Below are positions 56,501 through 64,000 of a stretch of 64,000 bases of DNA, piece after piece; position 1 is the stretch's first letter; each line of letters starts with the position of its first letter. Location: the NCBI RefSeq assembly GCF_024679245.1, contig NC_090180.1, positions 11,802,507 to 11,866,506 of the forward strand, written 5' to 3'. Under the pieces are notes generated by a model. That model made no database searches and was not told the origin of the DNA. It worked only from the letters and a program-made list of their open reading frames with translations. A program made the position numbers and the translations under genes. This stretch comes from Pseudorasbora parva (Eukaryota > Chordata > Actinopteri > Cypriniformes > Gobionidae).

Positions 56501-57407
56501 CTGGAGCTCAAACCCTGAGCAGAAACACAACATAAGCTTTGTGACAGATCTGGCTGTTTTTTTTTTCTTTGTTATAATAAATCAACAATATATGAATTGA
56601 TACAAATATTGGTGGAATTTGGCCCAAAACTGTTCATAACATATGTATTTATTAAACAATCTTTCTTTTTTTTCTTCAAATGGTTTATAATCCTAATATA
56701 TATTTTGGGGTAGTCTACCATAGTAAAGGTATTGATTCCAAATGATTATGCCATGATATTTACATGGTATTTCAAAAGTTCCTTAAAGTGTAACATGCCA
56801 TATCATGTACTTATGACGGATCTATAGGGCTCATAATATTATTCTAATTATAACATTATTGATATTAATTATTATTATTATTAATATAGAGGCAAATAAA
56901 GCATATTACATATATTAACAGTTTTACCTTATCTCAGTTTTAACATGTAAAAAAAAAACAAAAACAAAAAAACAACACTAACTATATTACAACTGTTCTG
57001 AAATGAATTTGAACATATACATTGGCACAAATGTGACCCTCTTCAAAAGAGTATCCATGGGATTAAAAGTGAACTGTTCTGAACAAGATTCTCACATTTA
57101 TCACATAGCCTGTACCAAACTCCTCTGCTATATTTACTGTTTATTAGGGCATGAATGAATAGGTATTCAGCCTTAAAGTTGGCTCCTGAGAACACCACCA
57201 CACCATCTATTAATAACCACAAATGTCCTGCACGTAGCACAGACTGGCCATTATCACACTAAAATAAATACACTACTTCTGTCATGCCTCAGGACAATGC
57301 AAAGCGTTAAACGTGAGCTGAAACTTGCCTTGGTCCAGACGGAAGAGGGTCCTGTCCAGTTTCTCCATGTCATTTAGGACCATTACTCTTATTTGTTTTG
57401 GTGTCAT
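24966..57407 (-). CDS. agl: Glycogen debranching enzyme (4-alpha-glucanotransferase / amylo-1,6-glucosidase)
   Basis: 33 coding exons, minus strand: 57407-57329, 56514-56304, 56197-56028, 47105-46902, 45289-45108, 45000-44889, 44199-44073, 43928-43826, 43741-43644, 43427-43288, 42321-42134, (39567-39444 or 39161-39038), 35686-35523, 35450-35349, 35252-35097, 34502-34352, 33837-33713, 33414-33302, 32594-32460, 32224-32094, 30813-30677, 30527-30394, 29874-29699, 29509-29407, 29077-28852, 27984-27873, 27797-27662, 27528-27416, 26945-26734, 25956-25859, 25762-25675, 25579-25446, 25083-24966. With one alternative exon 12 the sum is 4602 nt, 1533 aa, matching vertebrate AGL length. The protein starts [17 protein letters not shown] and ends VLEVLHDL. 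The N-terminal GH13-type transferase domain has RLDNCHSTP (nucleophile Asp about 527), [10 protein letters not shown] (acid/base Glu about 556) and THDNE (Asp about 628). The C-terminal glucosidase domain has [14 protein letters not shown] near 1103 and [12 protein letters not shown]. The enzyme clears limit-dextrin branches in cytosolic glycogen breakdown. Three introns use GC donors. Confidence 0.96.
28110..28375 (+). mobile_element. LINE 3' end remnant in an agl intron
   Basis: 28110-28220 reads CTAAGGGAGAAAGCCCAGCG followed by AATGCAAACCTGGCACTAC. 28310-28375 ends TTTGGCAATGTAAATATTTC, then GCCAATAAAGCTATTTGAAT. This style of tail is typical of fish L1/Tx1-type LINEs. It is recognised by recall and 5'-truncated. 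Confidence 0.5.
28540..28785. mobile_element. Copy of the 16332-type MITE in an agl intron
   Basis: It shares ordered motifs with the elements at 2733 and 16332: GTTCGGTTTCTCGCAGAAAC, AGGAGCCACAGGGTTTAATA, GTTGACATGCATTATACC, GGGGGTAAGCAG and AACTGTCCCTTAA. The right end is clear and the left end is degenerate. Confidence 0.6.
30205..30248. repeat. Perfect 19-bp hairpin in an agl intron
   Basis: CAAAAGAGTTTCATGAATT (30205-30223) pairs exactly with 30230-30248 across a 6-nt loop. A further partial repeat of GAAACTCTTTT follows. Confidence 0.9.
30861..32022. mobile_element. TTAA-flanked DNA element (about 1.16 kb) in an agl intron
   Basis: TTAA at 30861-30864 and 32019-32022 flanks inverted ends AGGTGCCCTAGAAT and ATTCTAGGGCACCT (exact complements). 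No transposase was recognised. Non-autonomous piggyBac/Kolobok-like. Confidence 0.8.
32820..33100. mobile_element. Partial copy of a common fish MITE
   Basis: Motifs GATCATGTGACACTAAAGAC, GACGCTGAAAATTTAGC and ATCAAATAAATACAGCC match the interior of the elements at 38423 and 45551. Confidence 0.55.
33946..34264. mobile_element. MITE with GTTTACATGG inverted ends
   Basis: GTTTACATGGGCCC at the left and GGTGTCCATGTAAAC at the right are inverted repeats. The interior is rich in diverged palindromic bits (TAATCGGAAT, ATTCGGATTAATC). Confidence 0.6.
34627..34977. mobile_element. TTAA-flanked MITE (351 bp) in an agl intron
   Basis: TTAA at both ends, with inverted ends AGGAACTGTATGTAAG and CTTACATACACTTCCT. 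It resembles an abundant fish MITE (recalled). Confidence 0.75.
35745..36921. mobile_element. TTAA-flanked DNA element (about 1.18 kb) in the intron after agl exon 12
   Basis: TTAA at 35745-35748 and 36918-36921. Ends AGTGACCCTATTAT and ATAATAGGGGCACT are inverted repeats with one mismatch. No transposase frame was recognised. Confidence 0.7.
36922..38422. other. agl intron sequence without recognised gene
   Basis: AT-rich intron, 1.5 kb. I see no exon with AGL similarity and no clear transposon ends. Confidence 0.4.
38423..38913. mobile_element. MITE of the CACTACCATT family
   Basis: The left end TACACTACCATTTAAAGG and GGGGTCAGTAAGATTTTT is mirrored at the right by CTTACTGACCC and TTTGAATGGTAGTATA. 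Related copies lie at 42700-43075, 45551-46053, 32820-33100 and about 60481-60640. Confidence 0.75.
39038..39161 (-). other. agl: agl alternative exon 12, downstream copy (12b)
   Basis: This 124-bp exon has acceptor GCTGCAG and donor AG|GTATGG. It encodes [20 protein letters not shown] followed by [21 protein letters not shown] plus one base. It is 31/41 identical to copy 12a, 282 bp away. It looks like the canonical version, since the aromatic first residue, MLDAAR and GSEELDNVF fit AGL orthologues better (recalled). Joining either copy to the next exon (AAGCGATGAGC) gives ...LIREAMSAG in frame. Confidence 0.9.
39444..39567 (-). other. agl: agl alternative exon 12, upstream copy (12a)
   Basis: This 124-bp exon has acceptor CCTTGCAG and donor AG|GTACTG. 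It encodes [20 protein letters not shown] followed by [21 protein letters not shown] plus one base. It keeps the acid/base Glu of the GH13-like site (IAELFTGSE). Phase and length equal those of copy 12b. 12b has F, D, T, L, D, V, EL, T and S where this copy has A, A, A, V, N, I, LI, N and T. Confidence 0.85.
40575..41589. mobile_element. TTAA-flanked DNA element (about 1.0 kb) in an agl intron
   Basis: TTAA at 40575-40578 and 41586-41589. Inverted ends AGCAGCACTTGGCAACTTTT and AAAAGTTACCTAGTGCTGCT differ at two positions. A GC-rich block (CCCGCGGACC, GCGGGTGCGGGGCGGG) lies at about 40750-40860. Confidence 0.75.
41590..41765. repeat. Dispersed repeat, copy 2
   Basis: Same ordered motifs as 20570-20755 (TTACCTGTCTCCCACCTCAA, TTTTTTGCAATACAACATGA). 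Confidence 0.7.
42700..43075. mobile_element. CACTACCATT-family MITE copy in an agl intron
   Basis: GTCAGTAAGATTTTTTTT at the left, AATTTTCAGCATCATTACTC inside and GACCCCAAAGTTTTCAATAA at the right fit the family, in either orientation. Confidence 0.6.
44235..44622. mobile_element. TTAA-flanked MITE in an agl intron
   Basis: TTAA at 44235-44238 and 44619-44622. Ends AGGGTTAGTTCATTCAAAAA and TTTTTGGGTAAACAAACCCT are diverged inverted repeats. Confidence 0.7.
44619..44838. mobile_element. Second TTAA MITE abutting the first
   Basis: TTAA at 44619-44622 (shared with the preceding element) and 44835-44838, with short inverted ends AAGTC and GACTT. The elements are arranged back to back over one TTAA. 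Confidence 0.5.
45551..46053. mobile_element. CACTACCATT-family MITE copy in an agl intron
   Basis: TACCGTTCAAAGGTTTGAGG at the left, GAAGGATCATGTGACACTGA inside and CTTTTGGACCCCACTGTAT at the right. Confidence 0.6.
47675..51979. mobile_element. hAT-like element (CAGGGGCGTAAC ends), second layer
   Basis: The left end CAGGGGCGTAACTAC starts at 47675 and the right end GTTACGCCACTG finishes at 51979. These are inverted apart from G/T differences. No matching 8-bp duplication is seen at these borders (CGCGAATA against ATCAAAAG), so one border may be rearranged. It is split by a copy of itself at 48551-50500. Confidence 0.65.
48551..50500. mobile_element. hAT-like element inserted into its own family, third layer
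   Basis: It starts CAGGGGCGTAACTAC and ends GTTACGCCACTG, with a perfect 8-bp duplication AGCAGAGG at 48543-48550 and 50501-50508. It duplicates the parental element: GTGCAGGCAGTGCAGCCGCA occurs at both left ends, and GAATCTGAGCGTCATTGGTC at about 49459 and 50537. Relative to the parent it lacks the segment corresponding to about 51180-51590. Confidence 0.88.
52014..52800. other. Remaining interior of the outer hAT element
   Basis: CAGTGTTTCCCACACATAGA (52016) and CAGTGTTTCCCAACC (about 52354) look like ends of further hAT-type families. A block at 52625-52770 (TCACCCGCGTGTAGCCAGAA) repeats 51450-51600 of the nested element, so the layers share internal modules. Confidence 0.45.
53389..56027. 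other. agl intron, further repeat-derived sequence
   Basis: (GT)n at about 53671-53700. AGTGCTGTCAATCGATTAAT at 54481 resembles the end of another fish hAT family; its partner was not found. No AGL exon was seen. Confidence 0.4.
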
Positions 57408-57475
57408 GATTGCCCTCCTTATTTTAGAACGTCCTTAATACAACGACGAACAGGAATTCAACGGGACCCCATTCA
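57408..57475 (-). other. agl: Probable 5' UTR part of the first agl coding exon
   Basis: On the minus strand a good acceptor (pyrimidine-rich, ending TTTTCAG) lies directly before 57475, upstream of the ATG at 57405-57407. This suggests the start codon is in the second exon of the gene. Confidence 0.5.
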
Positions 57476-57779
57476 CTGAAAATTGAACCAAAATAAATTT
57501 AATTAATCGCACACTGTATTAAAATAGATGACATTTAATTCAACTTGACAGAAGCCCGTAATGCAGCTTCCGAATAACCACAGCATTGCAACAGTTTCCT
57601 TTAAAATACAAATTATTGCAACATTTTATCATGACAATGTACGAGCCACAACATTATAACGAGTCTACTACAACAACCCAAACTGCCAGAGAGCTCTTCC
57701 ATAATAGCTACATTTTTGGGATATACCTCAATATTGCCTAGATTTGTATCCGCACGTTAGTATCTACTACGCTCTATGC

Positions 57780-58237
57780 ACCATCACCACCTCTGATAGT
57801 TTGACAAACGTGAACGAATCGTTCACATGAGTCGGATCTTTTCAATAGGTTGAACCGGTTCATTGGCTAGAACATGTCCGATTCGAGAATCTGACTAATG
57901 GGACGAAAAGTACATTTGCAAAGCCGAAGTGCAGAAATGACTACACCCAAGAGATATAAATTATTTTTATTTTTAATGCAAATGCAAACACTTAGATTTA
58001 TGAGCCGACTTAAACTTTAACTTAAAATCACATTAAAATTACAAACATTTTAAAATGATTCTAATCATCTTTAATAACCAACTATACGTGAGTACATATT
58101 TGCTAGAATATTTTCGTTTAAAGCACTATGCCACACACAGATATAAAAAGATTCATTGAATCGTTTTTGAACCGGTTCTCTGAAACAAATTGTTTGAAAG
58201 AACCGAATGGCGCATATTATTCGGACTTCCCATCACT
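57780..58237. mobile_element. Degenerate hAT-like MITE between agl and frrs1
   Basis: GTGAACGAATCGTTCACATG at the left and GAACCGGTTCTC with ACTTCCCATCACTA at the right resemble a fish hAT family whose end reads TAGTGATGGGAAGT. Borders are approximate. Confidence 0.5.
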
Positions 58238-58522
58238 ACAGTAAACATGACTGGCATTTAAAAGGCACGGCCAAAAAAGTATCCTCTATCTCAGACTGGT
58301 CGAGGTTAAGAATCTAGCGGATAAAGGCCAAGCAAGTCTATTTTAAATGAGTAATCGGGGCAACAGTAAACATTTGCCAAGCTAACATTGCAACACAACA
58401 AACACACACAACACTGCCCACTTCTGATGCACGACATGCTAAAATATCAAATGATATAAACATTTAGATCAGTTTTGCACGACAATACAGTGTTAAAGAC
58501 CAGTTAGAGGTAAAATACACAC

Positions 58523-58620
58523 CAATGTTTTCGGCTTAAGGACGTTCTAGTCGCTGGTGAAGGAGGCGTGTGCAGTGTGCACGGCTGTAATTCTCCGCTT
58601 CCCTCTACCGTAAACACACT
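58523..58620 (-). promoter_or_regulatory. agl: Candidate non-coding first exon and promoter of agl
   Basis: On the minus strand a locally GC-richer block ends in a possible donor CATTG|GTGTGT at 58523/58522. It would splice to the acceptor at 57475. The transcription start is not visible. This is inference. Confidence 0.3.
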
Positions 58621-59430
58621 AATATAAGACACATTCCCTTTCAATGAAATGTTTTCAGACAGTGTATGCTTACGCAAAAGATTATATATAAACCACTTTA
58701 TTAGCGTATTGGCATTAAATTCACGTGTAAAAAAATAAAAATAGGTTAAATAGCCTAACGAATAAATAAATACATAAATAAAAACAAAAAAAATAGGCCT
58801 GCATAACAACAAACAGACCTACTGGGAGTAGTTACAGATTTTGTCTCCATCGTGTGGTCGTAGGCCTAGACTCTTAAAATACGAAATAACCCGCCCATTC
58901 ATGCTCAAACCATAAAACTATTATCTGCCAACATTACCTGAGCAGACAGGTTGCTGACAAGGTAAGAGCAGTGCTTACTTTTGAAAACCTTCATTAACTT
59001 TAAACAAAGCCTACATATTGTCATTGTTAAACTAAGTGGTTTGGAAAATTAAATAATTTGATAATTTGGCAGCAAATTATTAATGGCTTTTTCACAAGAG
59101 AAAGTGAATTCTAGAAATTGTATATATATATATCCTATTAATTATAATGTCTGGTAACTGACATACAAATAGCAATTCATCCCAGCAAAAATCAATTTGC
59201 TACAACCTTACAAAATCCCCAACTTTTTATAAATGGTGTCTCCTTTTTTGATAAATGTTTTAATAACAATTTTATAAGAAATGTCTATGATTTCAGTCCT
59301 CCATGTAAATCAAAATGGCTTAAACCTCATTTTAGCACAGCATTTTGATGTTACCATGTTATTTCTAATAAAGTAAAATAAATAATTTACAGAAGTATTC
59401 ATAGATGTTATCCTGTACATGTAGCATTAG

Positions 59431-59433
<3 letters not shown>

Positions 59434-59525
<92 letters not shown>
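59434..59525. repeat. (TA)n microsatellite
   Basis: About 45 TA units, between the divergent agl and frrs1 genes. A short (AAAT)n run lies at 59738-59768. Confidence 0.97.
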
Positions 59526-59527
<2 letters not shown>

Positions 59528-59737
59528 CCTTTTATAATACTGATCTCACAATATACATTGAAACTCTTTCAAAAAGATCACAAAACATAAAACTTATTAA
59601 AACAATAAAAATGTAAAGCTTTTCAAATTCCCGTAACTGCCCTAATATTATATTTATTTCAGAATTTTGAACTGTACTGAACTGTACCACAATGTCTTAT
59701 ATTATTTGTTTTGTACTTGTCTGTAATTGAGCTTCAA

Positions 59738-59768
<31 letters not shown>

Positions 59769-59965
59769 AATAAAAAATCAAGAAATCACAAATGACTGGA
59801 AAAGTTAAGAAAAAATCTTGAAAATTCCTTTGTCAATGAATGTGGGAAACCTGCAATGTAATGTAAAATGATTCCTATGGATCAAGGCATGAATAAGGTC
59901 TGACAAGTCCATAACTGTCCTCTCAGGATCTAGCCACAGAAGAGCATCACTTTGCCTCTGCTGAA

Positions 59966-62241
59966 ATGTGGAATCAGCAAACTTCTCTGGCAATCCTTGG
60001 GACTTTGTGTTTGACAGCTGTATGTGGATACGAAAATGGAAAGGTGGAGAAATCTTGCGAGAGCATGATGCCAGAGCATCACAGCCAACCCAACACTACT
60101 GCCAGTCCATACACACTGACTGTGAATGCCAGTAAATTCAGCCCAGGGATGGACATCAGAGGTGAGGGGGGAAAACACTAACCAAATCATTATCATTTTT
60201 GAGTAATCTACCATGTTTCTTTCTAGTTGCCTTTATGTATTGACACTTCCACTGTTCACAGTCACTCTCTCTGGAAGTCAGCACTTTGAAGGCTTTCTAA
60301 TTCAGGCCCGAGATGCCACAAACCCTGATGGATCGGCTGTTGGCTCATTCGCATTGGTAGATCCCAAGATTTCTCAACGTTTGACATGCAACAGCATAGA
60401 GGTACTGTATAGTGGAGGCCACGGTTTCTTTCCACAAAAATATAAATCAGCACAATTGTTTTTGTCACAGTTTTACCATTGATAATCATAAGAAATATTT
60501 CTTGAGCACCAAATCAGCATATTTGAATGATTTCTGAAGGATCATGGTGAGCATGGTGAGCATGACCAAATGTATTTCACATCTGCATTGTAAAGGATCA
60601 TGTGAAACCGAAGACAAAAATTCAGCACCACATACTTTTCACAATTCATTTCAATTCACATTTATTTGTATAGCGTATTTCACAATACATATCATTTCAA
60701 AGCAGCTTTAGAGAATGCATGTAAAGCTGCATAAATGTATATTAAAATATTTTAAAGTTATTTTAAGACTCTATGATATTTCACAGTAGTACTGTTATGT
60801 TTAGAATATAACAGTAATATACAGTATAATATAATGTTATTTCTGATTAAATAAAAGAAGCATTGGTTAGCATAATTCAATACCGACCTTAACTTTTAAC
60901 CAGTACTGTATTTAAGAAATATATATCTCATGAGCAAAAGTTCTATTACTAAATATCATTTGATTGGTTGATCACAGTCCTGCTGTTGTATTAATCACAC
61001 TTACCATGAAATAATTGGTATTACAAAATATGTTGAAATGTATCTTAAAATCGGCTTTTAATGTTAAAGAGCTGTCATAGAATGAAAGTGTGATGTCTTT
61101 TAAAGGGTTCTGCCGTTAGTCACACCAGTAATGCCAAAAAGACAGAAATTCAGGTGATCTGGAAAGCCCCGTCGAATGCTCCTCCCACTCTACAGTTTCT
61201 GTGAGTGTGTTTCTGATCACTATCGAAAATACTCATAAACAGTTCACTCACTGTAATGGCTCTTTTCAAACAAATATCTGTGTTCATATTCAAATATATT
61301 ATGCTCAATCTCTGTTTTCCCACATCAAGTGCCACAGTTCTCGCCCGCTATAAGACATTCTGGCTCAAACTTCCTGGTCCGGTCATATCTCAAGGGGACG
61401 TGACTCCAGCTCCACCTCAATCTACCACCGTCATGTCTACAAAGTCTGCAAGCACCTCTATTCTACCTGAGCCAGTATGTGCCAAAATGCTAAAAATAAT
61501 CTGCTCTTATCCGCTGCTTTACATAGTCTTTTATTGTAATATCCGAGCATTATGTCACTTCTCTTACAGTTCACTTCAGAGGGATGCGGCAGATGGAAGT
61601 CTTGTCTCAATGACCCTGTCGGCTGTAAACCTTCTATAGACACAAACTGCTTCTTCCTTTCTTATTCTACTTCGGGCCAGACAGTTTCATTTGAGCTCAG
61701 TGGCCCTGCACAGGGATACGTCTCCTTTGCCCTATCCAAGGATAAATGGATGGTGAGCATGACCAAATGTATTTCACATCTGCATTGTAATGATCTGACT
61801 GTAGATATATTATATTTGTGTGACCCTGAAGATCTTAATGTTTGCTAGGGAGATGATGATGCGTACTTGTGTGTAAATGACGGGGGTCGTGTAAGCGTTG
61901 AGGCTGCACACACAACAGGCAGGACATATCCAGAGGTGGCATCCAAGGTGAGAGTATTTGAGTATAGTATTGTTACAACATCATTTTTAAAACCATAAAA
62001 ACATAATAGTCCAAAAAGAGGACAGCATGTCCATTAAACTTTATGCAGTGTCTGTCGTAAATGTAATCAGCAGGATTTTCACTTCCTCCGCAGTCTGTGC
62101 TGACTGATGTAGGATGGAGAGTTTCTGATGGGGTCATTCAGTGCAAGTTCTCTAGATCCATCGACACCCCTCAGGATCCGGTCCGATTCAGTCTTAACAG
62201 CAGTTACTACCTGTTCGTAGCACACGGCACTGCAGAAAATG
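59966..62241 (+). CDS. frrs1: Ferric-chelate reductase 1, N-terminal part (reeler + DOMON)
   Basis: Seven exons: 59966-60161, 60262-60401, 61106-61200, 61330-61474, 61570-61752, 61849-61947 and 62094-62241. All have AG/GT borders and join in frame for about 335 aa, then continue outside the window. The ATG opens a signal peptide (MWNQQTSLAILGTLCLTAVCG). The reeler domain follows (YENGKVEKSCESMMPEH; HFEGFLIQARDA; LARYKTFWLKL). A Thr/Ser-rich linker (TPAPPQSTTVMSTKSASTS) leads to a DOMON domain (CGRWKSCLNDPVGCKPSI, QTVSFELSGPAQGYVSFALS, DDDAYLCVNDGG, then GWRVSDGVIQCKFSR and YYLFVAHGTAENG). The family then has a cytochrome b561 membrane part that moves electrons across the membrane to reduce Fe(III); here it would lie downstream of the window. 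A possible acceptor at 59926/59927 (CTCTCAG) would start the first coding exon. Which teleost paralogue this is cannot be told. Confidence 0.88.
60537..60602 (+). repeat. Templated insertion in frrs1 intron 2
   Basis: A 46-bp insert (60547-60592) interrupts a dispersed MITE and is flanked by a 10-bp direct repeat AAGGATCATG (60537-60546, 60593-60602). 60553-60593 is identical over 41 nt to 61750-61790, the end of exon 5 and its splice donor (ATG|GTGAGCATGACC). Confidence 0.85.
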
Positions 62242-62325
62242 GTGAGCTTTTCAACAGCATCAATGACATAGAGGTTTTATTGTCAAATAAAACAATATTA
62301 ATCATATTTTTTACTAATTGAAATC

Positions 62326-62639
62326 TACACTGTAAAAAAATGTTGTTTTTTGTTGGTTTAACTTAAAAAAGTAAGTAACCTGGTTGCCTTAAAATTTTGA
62401 GTTTATTGAAATTAAAAATTTGAGTTGATACAATGAAGGAAATTCTGATCACTGCGTCATCAGAAATAAAACACACACAATTACCCAATATGCTTACTAA
62501 ATATGTTAATAATCTTTTAATAAAGGTTGTCGAATCTCAAAAAAAAATTCATTGTATTAACTCAAAATTTTAATTTCAATGAACTCAAAACTTTAAGGCA
62601 ACCAGGTGACTTTTTTTCTAAATAATTTTTTACAGTGTA
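62326..62639. mobile_element. MITE with CACTGTAAAA ends, copy 1
   Basis: TACACTGTAAAAAAA at the left and TTTTTTACAGTGTA at the right, with GTTTAACTTAAAAAAGTAA and AAAATTTTGAGTTTATTGAA inside. The same family as 63546-63834. Confidence 0.8.
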
Positions 62640-62684
62640 GCTAAATATATATATGTGACTCTGGACCACAAAACCAGCCATAAA

Positions 62685-63417
<733 letters not shown>

Positions 63418-63545
63418 ATTAAGGGTCAATCTTTCGAAATTGAGATTTATACACCATATTAGGATAGAAAAAGTTACACCTATTTGAAAATATGGAAAAT
63501 TGCCTTTAAAGTTGTCTTAATGAAGTCCTTAGCAATGCTTATTAC

Positions 63546-63834
63546 TACACTGTAAAAAAAAATAAAAATTTTGGTTTAACTTAAAAAAGTAATTTAAAAA
63601 AAGTAACTTAAAATTTTGAGTTTATTGAAATAATTTTTTTTAGTTGATACAATGAAGGAAATTTGTTTAATAAATAGAAACTCAAAATATTATTGTATCT
63701 GAACCACAATTCTTTTTTTAATAAATCATGAAAATAGCACTATTTGGCATGTTTCACTGCGTCATCACAAATGAAACACACAATTACCCAATATACTTAC
63801 TAAATCTTTTTTCTAAATAATGTTTTACAGTGTA
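63546..63834. mobile_element. MITE with CACTGTAAAA ends, copy 2
   Basis: Left end CACTGTAAAAAAAAA, right end TTTTACAGTG, flanked by TACTA on both sides. The interior matches copy 1 at 62326-62639. Confidence 0.8.
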
Positions 63835-64000
63835 CTACTAATCATACATTTTAGATATATTTATGCTAGGACATTTACAAAATATCTTAAGGGAACAGGA
63901 TCTTTACTTAATATCCTAATGATTTTTGGCATAAAAGAAAAATCAGTAATTTTGACTTATGACTGGTTTTGTGCTCCAGGGTCGCATATATAAATATTAG

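Overview
The window is from a ray-finned fish, most probably a cyprinid. Genes are split by introns with ordinary GT/AG borders, coding density is low, and introns and intergenic DNA are crowded with DNA transposons of fish type (Tc1-like, hAT-like, many TTAA-flanked elements), a DIRS-like retroelement remnant and long microsatellites. I worked only from the sequence. Exon borders were set by reading frame, splice consensus and protein-family similarity. Transposon superfamilies are inferred from terminal repeats and target-site duplications.

Layout. (1) 284-7668, plus strand: the 3' part of an ADAMTS-like extracellular matrix gene, with four thrombospondin type-1 repeats and a C-terminal PLAC domain (THSD4/ADAMTSL6-like). 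(2) 10323-17179, minus: a small reeler-domain protein (252 aa) with a Thr/Asn-rich heptad-repeat stalk and a hydrophobic C-terminus. (3) 20919-24289, plus: a second reeler-only protein (207 aa) with the same intron phases. (4) 24966-57407, minus: a complete glycogen debranching enzyme gene, agl. It has 33 coding exons; their total length is divisible by 3 and gives 1533 aa, about the size of vertebrate AGL. (5) 59966 to beyond the window, plus: the 5' part of frrs1 (ferric-chelate reductase 1; reeler and DOMON domains). agl and frrs1 lie head to head, as I recall for their mammalian orthologues. The second reeler gene ends tail to tail with agl.

The most notable observation is in agl. The exon encoding the region around the general acid/base glutamate of the 4-alpha-glucanotransferase domain is present twice in tandem (39444-39567 and 39038-39161). 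Both copies are 124 bp, have the same phase and have good splice sites. They encode 31/41 identical residues. Because 124 is not a multiple of 3, including both exons or neither would break the frame. This is the signature of mutually exclusive exons, giving two versions of the active-site region. The gene also has three GC-AG introns.

The three reeler-containing genes share the phases of their first three introns, so they look like products of local duplication of a frrs1-type gene, two of them without the DOMON exons.

The transposon record is rich. There is a three-level nest in the ADAMTS-like intron, and a 5.86 kb hAT-like element with an intact 8-bp target duplication in an agl intron. 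That element contains a second hAT family which has inserted into a copy of itself. At least eight TTAA-flanked elements are present. A 46-bp insertion in frrs1 intron 2 was copied from a splice donor 1.2 kb downstream.
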